From assembly GCA_025054715.1 (NCBI GenBank), contig JANWYH010000010.1:49661-113660 (forward strand): DNA of 64,000 nucleotides. The letters are read 5' to 3'. A model generated the notes under the pieces. The model ran no database searches. It saw nothing but the letters and a program-made list of their open reading frames with translations, and had not been told where the DNA came from. This document shows, one piece after another, positions 25,203 through 34,354 of this stretch. Within the stretch, counting starts at the first letter, position 1. Each line of letters begins with the position of its first letter. The position numbers and the translations under genes are program-made. This DNA comes from Pyrinomonadaceae bacterium (GTDB lineage Bacteria > Acidobacteriota > Blastocatellia > Pyrinomonadales > Pyrinomonadaceae).

Positions 25203-26213
25203 AGCCAGCATTGATTGCGCCTTTTCAAAAACTTCTTCCACCGATATAAGGTTCATACAACGATGATCAATCGGACAAACTCTTCTCATGCAAGGAGCGC
25301 AAGCAACCTCTTTTCTAATGATTTGCGAACCTATCGGCTTTGTTGCTTTTTCATTTGTTGGTCCAAAAATAACCAAGGTTTTTGTCCCAACAGCAGACGC
25401 TAAATGCGCAAGCCCCATATCATTTGAAATTAAAAGATCAATCTCAGAAAGTATCGCTATAGTTTCTGCTAATGAGAGTTCCCCTGTTAAGTTAATAGGC
25501 TTTAGAAGAGCTTTGTTAAGCACTTCTTTTGCAATGCCTGTTTCATCCTTTGCACCCAAAAGTATCACGTTTGTCTTTTCTCTAAGCTGAAGCAAATCGT
25601 TAAGTTTGGCATATTTATCAGCTGGCCAGCGTTTCGCCAGAGAGTTTTTAGAACCTGCCCCAAGAGCTACTATTCTTCTCGACAAATCTACACTATAATT
25701 TTGCAAAATCCTCCGAGCCTTAAGGCGACGTTCTTCAGAAACCGGTATGGAAATTGTTAGGTCTTCAAAGCTGTTACTTTGATTGAAAAGTTTTCTCTCG
25801 ACTTCCCAGACAAGATTAAGATAATAAAAAGCCTCGTGGCGAGATGCCTTCCATGAAGGCACCGAAAACGCTCCAGTCAACAGAAACCCGCGATTCTCGG
25901 TTGCATAACCGAATCTTTGTTTTACTCCCGCAAACCATGCTAAAAGTGCCGATTCAAAAGAATTCGTAAACAAAATAGCAACGTCAAACCTTCTTTTACG
26001 CCATTCAAACACCTGCTTGAAAAAATTCATTTTTCTATAGTCGTAAATCAAAACATCATCAATGAAATCAACTTCCTCGAATACATCTTTGGCCCAGCTT
26101 TTAACGCATAGGGTTAATTTTGCGTCCGGAAAAATACGACGAATCTCTTTTAATGCCGGAATAGACATTACAGAATCGCCTATCCAGTTTGTTGATCGTA
26201 TAACTACTTTCAT
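25197..26213 (-). CDS. waaF: Lipopolysaccharide heptosyltransferase (glycosyltransferase family 9)
   Basis: This 338-residue cytoplasmic enzyme adds heptose to the LPS inner core. The N-terminus (VIRSTNWIGDSVMSIPALKEIRR), the AKRWPADKYAKL acceptor-side block and SNDMGLAHLASAVGT-x-FGPTNEKAT are typical of the WaaF/heptosyltransferase II group. So is the Cys-rich tail (CAPCMRRVCPIDHRCM). The ATG at 26213 shares its A with the stop of the upstream epimerase (TGATG), indicating translational coupling. Which heptose position it uses cannot be decided. Confidence 0.82.
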   Translation of the reverse strand: MKVVIRSTNWIGDSVMSIPALKEIRRIFPDAKLTLCVKSWAKDVFEEVDFIDDVLIYDYRKMNFFKQVFEWRKRRFDVAILFTNSFESALLAWFAGVKQRFGYATENRGFLLTGAFSVPSWKASRHEAFYYLNLVWEVERKLFNQSNSFEDLTISIPVSEERRLKARRILQNYSVDLSRRIVALGAGSKNSLAKRWPADKYAKLNDLLQLREKTNVILLGAKDETGIAKEVLNKALLKPINLTGELSLAETIAILSEIDLLISNDMGLAHLASAVGTKTLVIFGPTNEKATKPIGSQIIRKEVACAPCMRRVCPIDHRCMNLISVEEVFEKAQSMLAS

Positions 26214-27064
26214 CAGAATAAGCTCTTTAGTCCTTCTTCTATTGAAATTGAAGGATACCAACCAAGTTCTTGATTAACTTTTGTTAGATCTGAAATATAA
26301 TTTACCGGGACAGGTTTAGGCAAAGGATTCTTATCATCAATAATAGCTTCTAGTCCTGAAATCTCCTCCATCTTTTTTATCAATTCCCGTAAAGACAAAG
26401 CATTCTGATAACCACCGCCAAGGTTATAAATTCCATTTGGCAGGACAGACTCAATAAAAGCCTTGCACGCAAATGAAAAATCGCTTACGTGAAGAATGTC
26501 TCGTATAGGATCGCAATCAGTAGGCAAACGAATTGGTGTTCCCTTTTTTATCGATTCAGCATAATGTGTTACAAAGTTTGGAGTGTTTCCTTCGGTTAAA
26601 GGGGCATATACAGTTGAAAGTCTAAAGATGCAGTATCTAAACCCTATCTGATGAGCATAAAAGGCTACATAATGCTCAGCTATAAGCTTTGACCATTCAA
26701 GAGCAGATTGTCCTGAATAAAGAGTTGGACAAGTTTCAGGCACAAACTTATAGTTATCAGCAAAACGCCCGTAAACATCCTTTGTGGAAGCAAAAATGAA
26801 AACCGCATTTTTGCGCATCGAGCGAAGTAAATTAACAGTCCCTTCAACATTTGTCAAAAAAACTTCCTCTATAGCTTCCGTTGATTTGTCAAGAAGTGCC
26901 GCTAGATGTATTACCACATCATAGCCGTTTACAATGTTCGTGTCTTGCAAGTTAAGTAAATCCAAATTGGAGCGTCGAGAAAAATCATCAGCATTGAAAA
27001 ATGCTCTGACCCAAGTGCCTAAAAATCCGCTACCACCTGTAACTAAAACTCTCACAAATTTCAA
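26213..27064 (-). CDS. NAD-dependent epimerase/dehydratase (extended SDR)
   Basis: This 283-residue Rossmann enzyme has GGSGFLG near the N-terminus, HLAALLD, a catalytic Ser/Thr region ASTKDVYG, and a YSGQSALEWSKL stretch where the usual YxxxK is not clear. It probably modifies a nucleotide sugar for the envelope, consistent with coupling to waaF. I chose the TTG at 27064 because GGGGAG lies eight bases before it. A GTG at 27055 is the other option, and a TTG at 27088 gives an unlikely extension. Confidence 0.78.
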   Translation of the reverse strand: MKFVRVLVTGGSGFLGTWVRAFFNADDFSRRSNLDLLNLQDTNIVNGYDVVIHLAALLDKSTEAIEEVFLTNVEGTVNLLRSMRKNAVFIFASTKDVYGRFADNYKFVPETCPTLYSGQSALEWSKLIAEHYVAFYAHQIGFRYCIFRLSTVYAPLTEGNTPNFVTHYAESIKKGTPIRLPTDCDPIRDILHVSDFSFACKAFIESVLPNGIYNLGGGYQNALSLRELIKKMEEISGLEAIIDDKNPLPKPVPVNYISDLTKVNQELGWYPSISIEEGLKSLF

Positions 27065-27167
27065 ATTTACAAACTCCCCAAAATTCAATCAAAACTTGTT
27101 TTGAAAATTCCTGGGCGCTTGCTTGTTAGATCAAGCTCCTATCAACTAGTTTTCTCACACTCAATGG

Positions 27168-27176
27168 TATAGACTT
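27168..27176 (+). promoter_or_regulatory. -10 region of pyk
   Basis: ATGG-TATAGACTT, with the box 11 bases before the pyk ATG at 27185. There is no Shine-Dalgarno. The string ATAGACTT recurs before eno and before the radical SAM gene. Confidence 0.4.
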
Positions 27177-27184
27177 TTTGTTTT

Positions 27185-28633
27185 ATGGCAAGAGCAAAAA
27201 TTATAGCAACCTTAGGTCCTGCCTCCAATCAAGAGCACATTATTGAAAAAATGATAAAGGCAGGCATGAACGCCGTCCGAATAAATATGTCCCACAGTTC
27301 TCAAAGCGATCACGCTGAAACGATCAAAAAGGTCAGGAAAACGGCGGAAAAACTAAACAAACCTATTGCCATTTTGGTTGACTTAGCTGGACCTAAGATA
27401 AGAACCGGGTTACTTGAGAACTCAAAACCAGTTAAACTTGAAACAGGAAAAGAATTCATCCTAACGTCACGCAACATTTTAGGTAATCAAAATGGTGTCT
27501 CCACAAATTTCCCTGAACTGCCCAAATACGTAAAAAAAGGTGCTCGAATATTACTCGACGACGGCTCGATCGAATTAGTAGTTAAGGAAGTTATCCGAGA
27601 AGACATCATCACAGAAGTTGTAAATGGTGGTCTTCTTGATGAACGCAAAGGTATAAATTTGCCAAATACTAAGCTACCAATTCCTTCGCTAACGCAAAAG
27701 GACAAAAGCGATCTTCAGTGGGCAATGAAACAAGATGTTGATTACATTGCACTGTCATTTGTCCGCAAAGGCGAAGATTGCAAAGAAGTTAAGGACATCA
27801 TAAAAAAGCTCAATAAACGTAAACACGGAAGACCTCTTCTAGTAGCCAAAATCGAAAAAGCTGAAGCTATAGAAAACCTTGATCAAATTATTTCTCAAAG
27901 CGACGGGCTCATGGTTGCTCGTGGTGACCTCGGGGTTGAGACAAACCCAGAACTTGTTCCAGTGTACCAAAAAAGAATTATCGAAAAGGCCGTATTCAAA
28001 GACAGGTTCGTAATCACAGCAACACAGATGCTTCAATCAATGGTAGAAAATCCCCGTCCAACAAGAGCAGAAGCTTCAGACGTTGCAAATGCTGTATGGG
28101 ACGGCACCGACGCTGTCATGTTATCCGCTGAAACTGCTACTGGTAAATATCCAGTTGAATCAGTCGCAATGATGAGAAAAATAATTGAAATGGCAGAAAC
28201 CATCAGAGTAACCAAACTAAACAGGCTTACACGTCTTGATGACGAGCCAACAGGAAGAACATCTCAGGCTCTTTGCAAAGCTGCTGCCATCTGTGCTAGA
28301 GAAAAAATGACTGATAAGGTCGCTGTCTTCACCGAATCAGGTTTAATGGCAAGACGTTTATCTTCTGTTCGCTCATGGCTTTCAACCTTTGCACTGACAA
28401 ACTCAAGGGCGGTTTACAATCAACTAGCATTAATCTGGGGCGTTGAGCCTTTGCTTCATCGAAAAGTCTCAACTACGGAAGAAATGCTAAAAGATGGCGA
28501 ACGAACACTTCTTGAAGCACAGGTCGTCGAAAAAGGAGAAACAATAGTAATGATGGCAGGACGCCTCTCAGGTCTTGGACTTTCAAGCTCGGTCGTCGTT
28601 TGGACTATCGGTGAGGAAATCCCTAGACGTTAG
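27185..28633 (+). CDS. pyk: Pyruvate kinase
   Basis: This 482-residue enzyme transfers phosphate from PEP to ADP. Canonical blocks are RINMSHSS, VDLAGPKIRTG, the catalytic lysine in VAKIEKAEAIENL, VARGDLGVE, TQMLQSMVENPRPTRAEASDVANAV split across its motif, and MLSAETATGKYPVE. The C-terminal allosteric domain is present. It stands alone between divergent and convergent genes. Enolase, the preceding glycolytic step, is at the other end of the window. Confidence 0.96.
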   Translation: MARAKIIATLGPASNQEHIIEKMIKAGMNAVRINMSHSSQSDHAETIKKVRKTAEKLNKPIAILVDLAGPKIRTGLLENSKPVKLETGKEFILTSRNILGNQNGVSTNFPELPKYVKKGARILLDDGSIELVVKEVIREDIITEVVNGGLLDERKGINLPNTKLPIPSLTQKDKSDLQWAMKQDVDYIALSFVRKGEDCKEVKDIIKKLNKRKHGRPLLVAKIEKAEAIENLDQIISQSDGLMVARGDLGVETNPELVPVYQKRIIEKAVFKDRFVITATQMLQSMVENPRPTRAEASDVANAVWDGTDAVMLSAETATGKYPVESVAMMRKIIEMAETIRVTKLNRLTRLDDEPTGRTSQALCKAAAICAREKMTDKVAVFTESGLMARRLSSVRSWLSTFALTNSRAVYNQLALIWGVEPLLHRKVSTTEEMLKDGERTLLEAQVVEKGETIVMMAGRLSGLGLSSSVVVWTIGEEIPRR

Positions 28634-28902
28634 AGCTTACCAGCAAGCATCAAAACACCTATTAAAATAAAAGCAATAGCAACAATTCTATGTAGCCATT
28701 CTGTCGGAATATATCTACTTATCAAATCTCCAACCAAAATGGCAATAAATGTAACAGCGATTAAAGCAAGGCATGCACCCAAAAATACCGACCATTTAGA
28801 TTCCGTGTTTGCCGACATCGTTATAACTGCAAGCTGAGTTTTATCGCCTAATTCAGCCAAAAATATAGTTAAGAATGCTCCTATAAAAGCCTTCCAGTTC
28901 AT
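28630..28902 (-). CDS. Half-length GDT1/TMEM165 (UPF0016) cation transporter
   Basis: This 90-residue membrane protein has three helices and one copy of the family signature E-L-G-D-K-T (AELGDKTQLA). Family members, such as the Mn exporter MntX-type proteins, normally carry two inverted copies in about 190 residues. This is therefore a single-repeat form that would have to dimerise or pair with another half elsewhere. The ATG at 28902 has GGAG ten bases before it. It ends the arginine operon, 27 bases after rimO. Confidence 0.82.
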   Translation of the reverse strand: MNWKAFIGAFLTIFLAELGDKTQLAVITMSANTESKWSVFLGACLALIAVTFIAILVGDLISRYIPTEWLHRIVAIAFILIGVLMLAGKL

Positions 28903-28928
28903 GCTAAAATTCTCCAAAGGAAACCGAT

Positions 28929-30269
28929 TTAAATTATTTCTCCTACTAAGTCGTATTCCATCGCGCGTGTAATTCGCACGTTGTAAAATTCGCCTATCTT
29001 CGGTTTCAAGTCTTCAGGAAACCTGTTTATAAGAATGTATCCATCAATGTCCCTCATCTGGCCTTCATGCCTTCCACAAAAAAGCAGATCAGATTCAGGC
29101 GAGACACCCTCGAAAAGAACTCGAAAAGTTTGACCTATTTTTTGCTTATTTTTTTGTTTTGAAATCTTAGCTTGCTCTTTCATAAGCTCAGCGCGTCGTC
29201 TTTTAGCCGTTCTAGCATCCACCTTGTCAGGAAGCTCAAAAGCAAATGTTCCTTCTTCATCTGAGTAAGTAAAAACGCCAACATTATCAAATTCGCAGTT
29301 GCGCACAAAAGAAATCAATTCTTCAAAATCCTCTTCAGTTTCTCCCGGAAAACCTACAATAAAAGTTGTTCTAATTGTTATGTTTGGAATTCGACGCCTA
29401 ACTCGCTCGATTAGCTTCTCTAGGCTTCGGCGATTACCACCTCGGCGCATCAATCTCAAGATCTTTTGTGAGGCGTGCTGAAGAGGCAGATCAAGGTATT
29501 TCGTTGCCTTCTGCGTATCTGCAATTACATCAAGAAATTCATCAGAGATGTGAGTCGGATATGTGTAAAGAATTCTAATCCATTCTATTGTGTCGATCTT
29601 TCCGATTGCACGAATAAGTTTAGCTAAACCTTCTTTTTCTCCCCAATCTTCGCCATAGCGAGATGAATCTTGGGCTATCAGCACCACCTCCTTCACACCT
29701 TGTTCTGCTAAGCTTTCAACTTCACACAACACCGAATCAAAACTTCTCGAACGAAAAGAGCCTCTCATCAGAGGTATGGCACAAAAGGAACAAGGACGAT
29801 CACAACCTTCCGCAATTTTCACATAAGCCATATAAGGCGGAGTTGCACGCAAACGAGGCGTATCAAAAGAATAGATATAACTTGTGTTACTTCCAACTAT
29901 TGAAGATTGTAGCGGATTTCTCACATCCGAAACCGCCTCTACGATTTCTTCAATTTCATTCGTCCCCAAGAAAAAATCAACTTCTGGAAGCTCCTTTTTT
30001 AGCTCATCACGGTATCTTTCAACTAAACAGCCTGCTACAACAATTCTCCTTGTTTTCCCTGAATGTTTTAATTCCGCAACCTCCAAAATCGTGTCAATCG
30101 ATTCTTGTTTTGCCGCCTCAATGAAACCGCAGGTATTTACTACGATGGTTTCTGCCTCTTCTGGATTTGATGTTATCTCATATCCAGCCTGCTTTAGCTT
30201 TCCCATCATCACTTCTGAATCAACCAAATTCTTAGGACAGCCTAAGCTTACAAAACCCACTTTTGACAT
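28929..30269 (-). CDS. rimO: Ribosomal protein S12 methylthiotransferase RimO
   Basis: This 446-residue radical SAM enzyme methylthiolates the conserved Asp of ribosomal protein S12. The N-terminal SLGCPKNLVDSEVMMG is diagnostic of RimO versus MiaB, with three Cys for the auxiliary cluster (C in LGC, NTCGF and AGCLVER). The SAM cluster motif is EGCDRPCSFCAIP. A C-terminal TRAM-like domain is present. It starts 18 bases after argB at the end of the arginine operon. A possible internal -10 (TATTCT) lies seven bases before its ATG. Confidence 0.95.
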   Translation of the reverse strand: MSKVGFVSLGCPKNLVDSEVMMGKLKQAGYEITSNPEEAETIVVNTCGFIEAAKQESIDTILEVAELKHSGKTRRIVVAGCLVERYRDELKKELPEVDFFLGTNEIEEIVEAVSDVRNPLQSSIVGSNTSYIYSFDTPRLRATPPYMAYVKIAEGCDRPCSFCAIPLMRGSFRSRSFDSVLCEVESLAEQGVKEVVLIAQDSSRYGEDWGEKEGLAKLIRAIGKIDTIEWIRILYTYPTHISDEFLDVIADTQKATKYLDLPLQHASQKILRLMRRGGNRRSLEKLIERVRRRIPNITIRTTFIVGFPGETEEDFEELISFVRNCEFDNVGVFTYSDEEGTFAFELPDKVDARTAKRRRAELMKEQAKISKQKNKQKIGQTFRVLFEGVSPESDLLFCGRHEGQMRDIDGYILINRFPEDLKPKIGEFYNVRITRAMEYDLVGEII

Positions 30270-30287
30270 AATGCTTAGAATATCACA

Positions 30288-31172
30288 TTAGCCAATTGTA
30301 AACATAGTCCCTTTTCCAGCATCAGTGAAAATTTCGGACAATAAGGCATTTCGCTCTGTTCCATTTACAATATGAGCCGACTTAACACCACATCTTAAAA
30401 GCGAAACGATTGATTCAAATTTCGGAACCATGCCATCTCTGATGACACCGCTTTCTATCAACCTCTCCATTTCTGAGAGGCTAAGTTTTGAAATCTTCGT
30501 CTCTTTGTTTCCCAGCTCAAGATAGACACCGTCAATATCTGAAAGAAAAATCAACTTTTCCGCTTCAAGCTGAATGGCTATTTCAGAGGCTACAGTATCG
30601 GCATTTATGTTATAAATTCTACCTTCACTATCGGCAGCAAGCGAAGAAATTACCGGCAAGTAACCATTTTCAAGCAAGAGATTAAGCAACTTGCCATTGA
30701 TTCTTAAAACATCGCCAACATTTCCAAAATCAACTTCTATAGCCTCACCCGTCACATCGTTTCTTACAAGCCTTGGCGGACGTTTTTCGGCATGAACTAT
30801 ATTTCCATCAACACCTGAAAGCCCGACAGCTTCAACACCTTGACGACGAAGTGCCGCTAAAATGTCCGTATTTATTTTCCCGGCAAAAACCATCTTCGCA
30901 AGCTCTAGGGTTTCATCATCAGTTACTCGCCTACCCGCGATTATCGTCTGACTTACACCTAATTTTTCTGCAAGCATCGACAATTGTCTTCCACCACCAT
31001 GAACTACACAAACCTTTATTCCAATTTGGTGAATCAAGGCTATCTCTTCGGCAAGTGAAACAAGGTTTTCCCTATCTTCGGTTACTTTTCCCGAAAACTT
31101 TATAACAAAAACTTTCCCTTTGAACCTTTGAATATAAGGCAATGATTCCCTAAGAAGCTCGAGATACTCCAT
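30288..31172 (-). CDS. argB: N-acetylglutamate kinase
   Basis: This 294-residue amino-acid kinase phosphorylates N-acetyl-L-glutamate. KFSGK at the N-terminus, VHGGGRQLS, the GLSGVDGN region and NINADTVASEIA match the family. The ATG at 31172 lies inside the last codons of argF', with GAGG about ten bases upstream. If the downstream carbamoyltransferase uses N-succinyl substrates, this kinase may do so too. Confidence 0.93.
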   Translation of the reverse strand: MEYLELLRESLPYIQRFKGKVFVIKFSGKVTEDRENLVSLAEEIALIHQIGIKVCVVHGGGRQLSMLAEKLGVSQTIIAGRRVTDDETLELAKMVFAGKINTDILAALRRQGVEAVGLSGVDGNIVHAEKRPPRLVRNDVTGEAIEVDFGNVGDVLRINGKLLNLLLENGYLPVISSLAADSEGRIYNINADTVASEIAIQLEAEKLIFLSDIDGVYLELGNKETKISKLSLSEMERLIESGVIRDGMVPKFESIVSLLRCGVKSAHIVNGTERNALLSEIFTDAGKGTMFTIG

Positions 31173-32169
31173 CACCAAAAATCCTCATCAAAATAGCCTT
31201 CTGAACATGAAGGCGGTTTTCCGCTTGTTGATAAACCACTGATGCTTTCGAATCAATCACCGAGTCAGTCACAACAACGTTTCGACGAACTGGCAAACAG
31301 TGCATAAAAATTGCATCATTCGTCCTCTCCATCTTCGCATCATCAACTATCCAGACATCTCTATATTTAACTCTTTCTCTAACCTCTGCTTCCAAACTCC
31401 CGTAAAAGTACTTGCTTGCCCAGCTCTTCGCATAAACTACGTCAACTCCCTCAAAAGCTTTTTCAACCGAATTCAAAACTTCAATAGAACCCCCTACGGC
31501 TTCGCTCAAGCTCATGGCTTTTCGCATAACCTCATCATCAAGCTCGTAACCTTCAGGACAGGCAATTCTTAGATCGTAACCAAATTGCGACAAAGCTAAC
31601 ACAAAACTATTTGGAACGGCCATCGGTAATGGCTTAGGATGCCATGCCCAAGTAAGCAAAACCGTTTTGCGTTTTTTACCAAAATTTTCTCTGATAGTCA
31701 TAACATCAGCCATAGCTTGGCAAGGATGATACATTGCTGATTCCAAGTTAATAATCGGCTTTTCAGCATATTTAACGAAAGCAGATAAGATCGGGTCAGT
31801 TCTTTCTTCTTCCCAGTTTTTTAATTCAGCAAAACATCTAACGCCAATACCGTCAACATATCTTTCTAAGACTTTAACAAATTCCTTTACATGCTCGGTT
31901 CTATCAGCATCCATAACAGCGCTTTCTTGATATTCAAGACTCCAAGACGTGGTTCCAGGTGCTAAAACAACGGTCGCTCCCCCAAGATGCCTAACAGCCA
32001 ATTCCATGGAAACTCGCGTTCTTAAGCTTGGGTTGAGAAAAACCAATGCCAAAGTCTTTTTTTTCAAACAGTCAGACTCAATCTCATTTCTTTTCAGCGC
32101 AAAAGCCGTTTGAATTATCGACTCAAGTTCGGATAACTCAAAATCAGACGTTGACAAAAAATGCCTCAT
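31150..32169 (-). CDS. argF': N-acylornithine carbamoyltransferase (acetyl- or succinyl-ornithine type)
   Basis: This 339-residue protein carbamoylates the acylated form of ornithine, not ornithine itself. Shared with the AOTCase/SOTCase branch are FLNPSLRTR (carbamoyl-phosphate loop, 44-52), the SWSLEY region near 75-80, HPCQAMAD (148-155), TWAWHPKPLPMAVPNS and a C-terminal ENRLHVQKAI whose Lys is carboxylated in Xanthomonas AOTCase. Residue 91 (ADRTEH) is Thr. As I recall the family, this position is Glu in AOTCase and Pro in SOTCase and sets acyl specificity. An ATGA overlap couples it to argD. Confidence 0.9.
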   Translation of the reverse strand: MRHFLSTSDFELSELESIIQTAFALKRNEIESDCLKKKTLALVFLNPSLRTRVSMELAVRHLGGATVVLAPGTTSWSLEYQESAVMDADRTEHVKEFVKVLERYVDGIGVRCFAELKNWEEERTDPILSAFVKYAEKPIINLESAMYHPCQAMADVMTIRENFGKKRKTVLLTWAWHPKPLPMAVPNSFVLALSQFGYDLRIACPEGYELDDEVMRKAMSLSEAVGGSIEVLNSVEKAFEGVDVVYAKSWASKYFYGSLEAEVRERVKYRDVWIVDDAKMERTNDAIFMHCLPVRRNVVVTDSVIDSKASVVYQQAENRLHVQKAILMRIFGDGVSRAS

Positions 32170-33329
32170 CTTTTAAGTGCCTCTATAAGTAAATCTATCT
32201 CCTCTTTACCGATGCAAAGTGGTGGAAGGAGCCTCAAGCGAAAAGGATTTGCAGAAGTTCCGGTTATGATCTTGTTTTTTAGTAATTTTTCATAAAATCC
32301 AGCAGCATCTTCGTAAAATTCAATAGCAAGAATCCCACCCTTGCCAAAAACATCCTTAACCTCAGGTACCTGCTTGATTTTTTCTCGAAGGTATTTTTCG
32401 GCCTTGACGATTTTCTCAAGCATCCCGTCAATTTCTATAGCTTCTATAGTTGCTATGACTGCTGCCACTGCAAGCATTCCACCACCAAAAGTAGTGCCTA
32501 GATCGTTTCTTTTGATTGACTTTGCTACCCGTTCATTTACAAGGCAAGCTCCAACCGGCACACCACTTCCTAAAGACTTTGCTAGTGTTAAAATATCAGG
32601 CTCCACGAACCCGGAAAGAGGGCTACCAGCAAAAAACCAGTTGCCAGTTCTGCCCATTCCAGTTTGTATTTCATCAAAAATCAACAAAATTCCCTTTTCA
32701 TCACAAAAACGCCTTAAGAAAACAAAAAATTCCGGTTCAGCTTCACGAACACCTGCCATTGACTGAATCGGCTCTATTATTATAGCTGCCGTCTCCTCAT
32801 CCGCAGTCTTTTTAACTGATTCTACCGATCCGAATTCGGCGCAAACATGAAAAGGAACATTTGGTTCCGCTAGCTTTCTGTAATTTCCCAAGAATGTTGC
32901 ACTTATAGCATCGGCAGTTCTACCATGAAAGCTCCCAGAAAAACTTACTATTTTCTTTCTTCCTGTAACTAATCGTGCCATCTTCATTGCATTTTCATTT
33001 GCTTCCGCACCCGAATTACAAAAGAAAACTTTTTTAAGAGATTTAGGAGCAACAGAAACGAGTTTTTCAGCAGCTTTCGCCCGAACTTCTGAATAAACAA
33101 TATTCGAATAAAATATGAGCTTATTAAGCTGTGCTTTTAGTGAAGCTACAACGTGTGGGTGACAATGTCCCGTAGCGCAAACTGCATGTCCACCATATAA
33201 ATCAAGATAACGTTCACCTTCATTAGTCCAAACGTAGGCCCCTTGCCCGCGTTCGATCAACAGGTTCATTTTCGCATAAGTTTCAACCTGAAGTTTGTCT
33301 TCTAATTCTTTAACGGAAACAAAACTCAT
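32166..33329 (-). CDS. argD: Acetylornithine aminotransferase
   Basis: This 387-residue class III PLP aminotransferase converts N-acylglutamate semialdehyde to N-acylornithine. The PLP lysine is K251 in LAKSLGSGVPVG. NSGAEANENAMKMAR, SFHGRT and FDEIQTGMGRTG are typical of ArgD. It sits between argC (two-base gap) and argF' (ATGA overlap), exactly the order of the reactions. Confidence 0.94.
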   Translation of the reverse strand: MSFVSVKELEDKLQVETYAKMNLLIERGQGAYVWTNEGERYLDLYGGHAVCATGHCHPHVVASLKAQLNKLIFYSNIVYSEVRAKAAEKLVSVAPKSLKKVFFCNSGAEANENAMKMARLVTGRKKIVSFSGSFHGRTADAISATFLGNYRKLAEPNVPFHVCAEFGSVESVKKTADEETAAIIIEPIQSMAGVREAEPEFFVFLRRFCDEKGILLIFDEIQTGMGRTGNWFFAGSPLSGFVEPDILTLAKSLGSGVPVGACLVNERVAKSIKRNDLGTTFGGGMLAVAAVIATIEAIEIDGMLEKIVKAEKYLREKIKQVPEVKDVFGKGGILAIEFYEDAAGFYEKLLKNKIITGTSANPFRLRLLPPLCIGKEEIDLLIEALKR

Positions 33330-33331
33330 TT

Positions 33332-34354
33332 TTACGGACGGCTCCCCATTGAAATCAAACCTTCGCGTTCATCAAAACCAAGCATAAGATTCATATTTTG
33401 AACGGCTTGCCCGGCAGCTCCCTTTACGAGATTATCTATCGCTGAAAAAATAACAGCTTGATTACCCTTTGCGTAGGCGGCTATATCGCAAAAATTTGTC
33501 ATTTTAACCCAGTTTATATCAGGTGAATCTTCAACTATCCGAATGAAGAAGTCGTCTTTGTAAAAGTCTCTATATAATTGCTCAATGCATTCCAACTCTT
33601 CTTTAGTCTCCAGATAACACGAAACAAAAATTCCTCTTGAAACAGGCATGGAATGTGTCACGAAAAGAACCGCACCACCACTGAAATCACCTATCTCAGC
33701 AAGATGTTGTTCAATTTCAGGCTTGTGCTGATGCTGAAAAAGTTTATACGCATAAAAAGAATTCATTCTCTCCGGATGATGAGTATTTTGGGCTGGTTTA
33801 GCACCTGAACCACTCGAACCCGTTTTCGCATCAACTATTATGCGACCTGAAAATAACCCCTTTTTAACAATAGGAGCAAGTGCAAGAATCGTAGCTGTTG
33901 CAAAACAGCCCGGATTAGCTACCCTGTTCGCCCGCCGAATCAAGTCCCTATTTGTCTCGGCCAAACCATAAACAAAAGAAGATTGAATCTCAACTGCTTC
34001 ATGAACACGACCGTAAAGTTCTTCGTAAACCTTGTAGTCTTTCAATCGAAAATCGCCCGAAAGATCGATAACTTTTGTCTTTTCAGAAACTTTTGGAATT
34101 ATCTTCATCGCATGACCATGAGGCAAAGCAAAAAAAATAACATCGACTTCTAACTGTGAAATATCTTCAGGTATTCGCTGGAAAACCAACTCAGTTAAAC
34201 GAAACAAATTTTTGTGAACTCTGAACACTTCCTTACCAGCATGTTCATTTGCGTAAACAGCTGCGACCTCTACCTTCGGATGCTGAAGCAAGATGCGTAA
34301 AAGCTCGCTGCCACCGTAACCAGAACCACCAACAATTGCTACCCTTGCTCTCAT
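33332..34354 (-). CDS. argC: N-acetyl-gamma-glutamyl-phosphate reductase
   Basis: This 340-residue NADPH-dependent enzyme reduces N-acylglutamyl phosphate to the semialdehyde. The dinucleotide motif is [12 protein letters not shown] (9-20) and the catalytic cysteine is C150 in [15 protein letters not shown] and SMPVSRGI are also conserved. It overlaps argG by four bases (ATGA). The SGSGAKP loop is intact. Confidence 0.95.
   Translation of the reverse strand: MRARVAIVGGSGYGGSELLRILLQHPKVEVAAVYANEHAGKEVFRVHKNLFRLTELVFQRIPEDISQLEVDVIFFALPHGHAMKIIPKVSEKTKVIDLSGDFRLKDYKVYEELYGRVHEAVEIQSSFVYGLAETNRDLIRRANRVANPGCFATATILALAPIVKKGLFSGRIIVDAKTGSSGSGAKPAQNTHHPERMNSFYAYKLFQHQHKPEIEQHLAEIGDFSGGAVLFVTHSMPVSRGIFVSCYLETKEELECIEQLYRDFYKDDFFIRIVEDSPDINWVKMTNFCDIAAYAKGNQAVIFSAIDNLVKGAAGQAVQNMNLMLGFDEREGLISMGSRP

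Noticed and set aside
29663..30124. 153-codon plus-strand frame
   Set aside because: Antisense shadow of rimO, which has intact diagnostic motifs.
32341..32766. 141-codon plus-strand frame
   Set aside because: Antisense shadow of argD.
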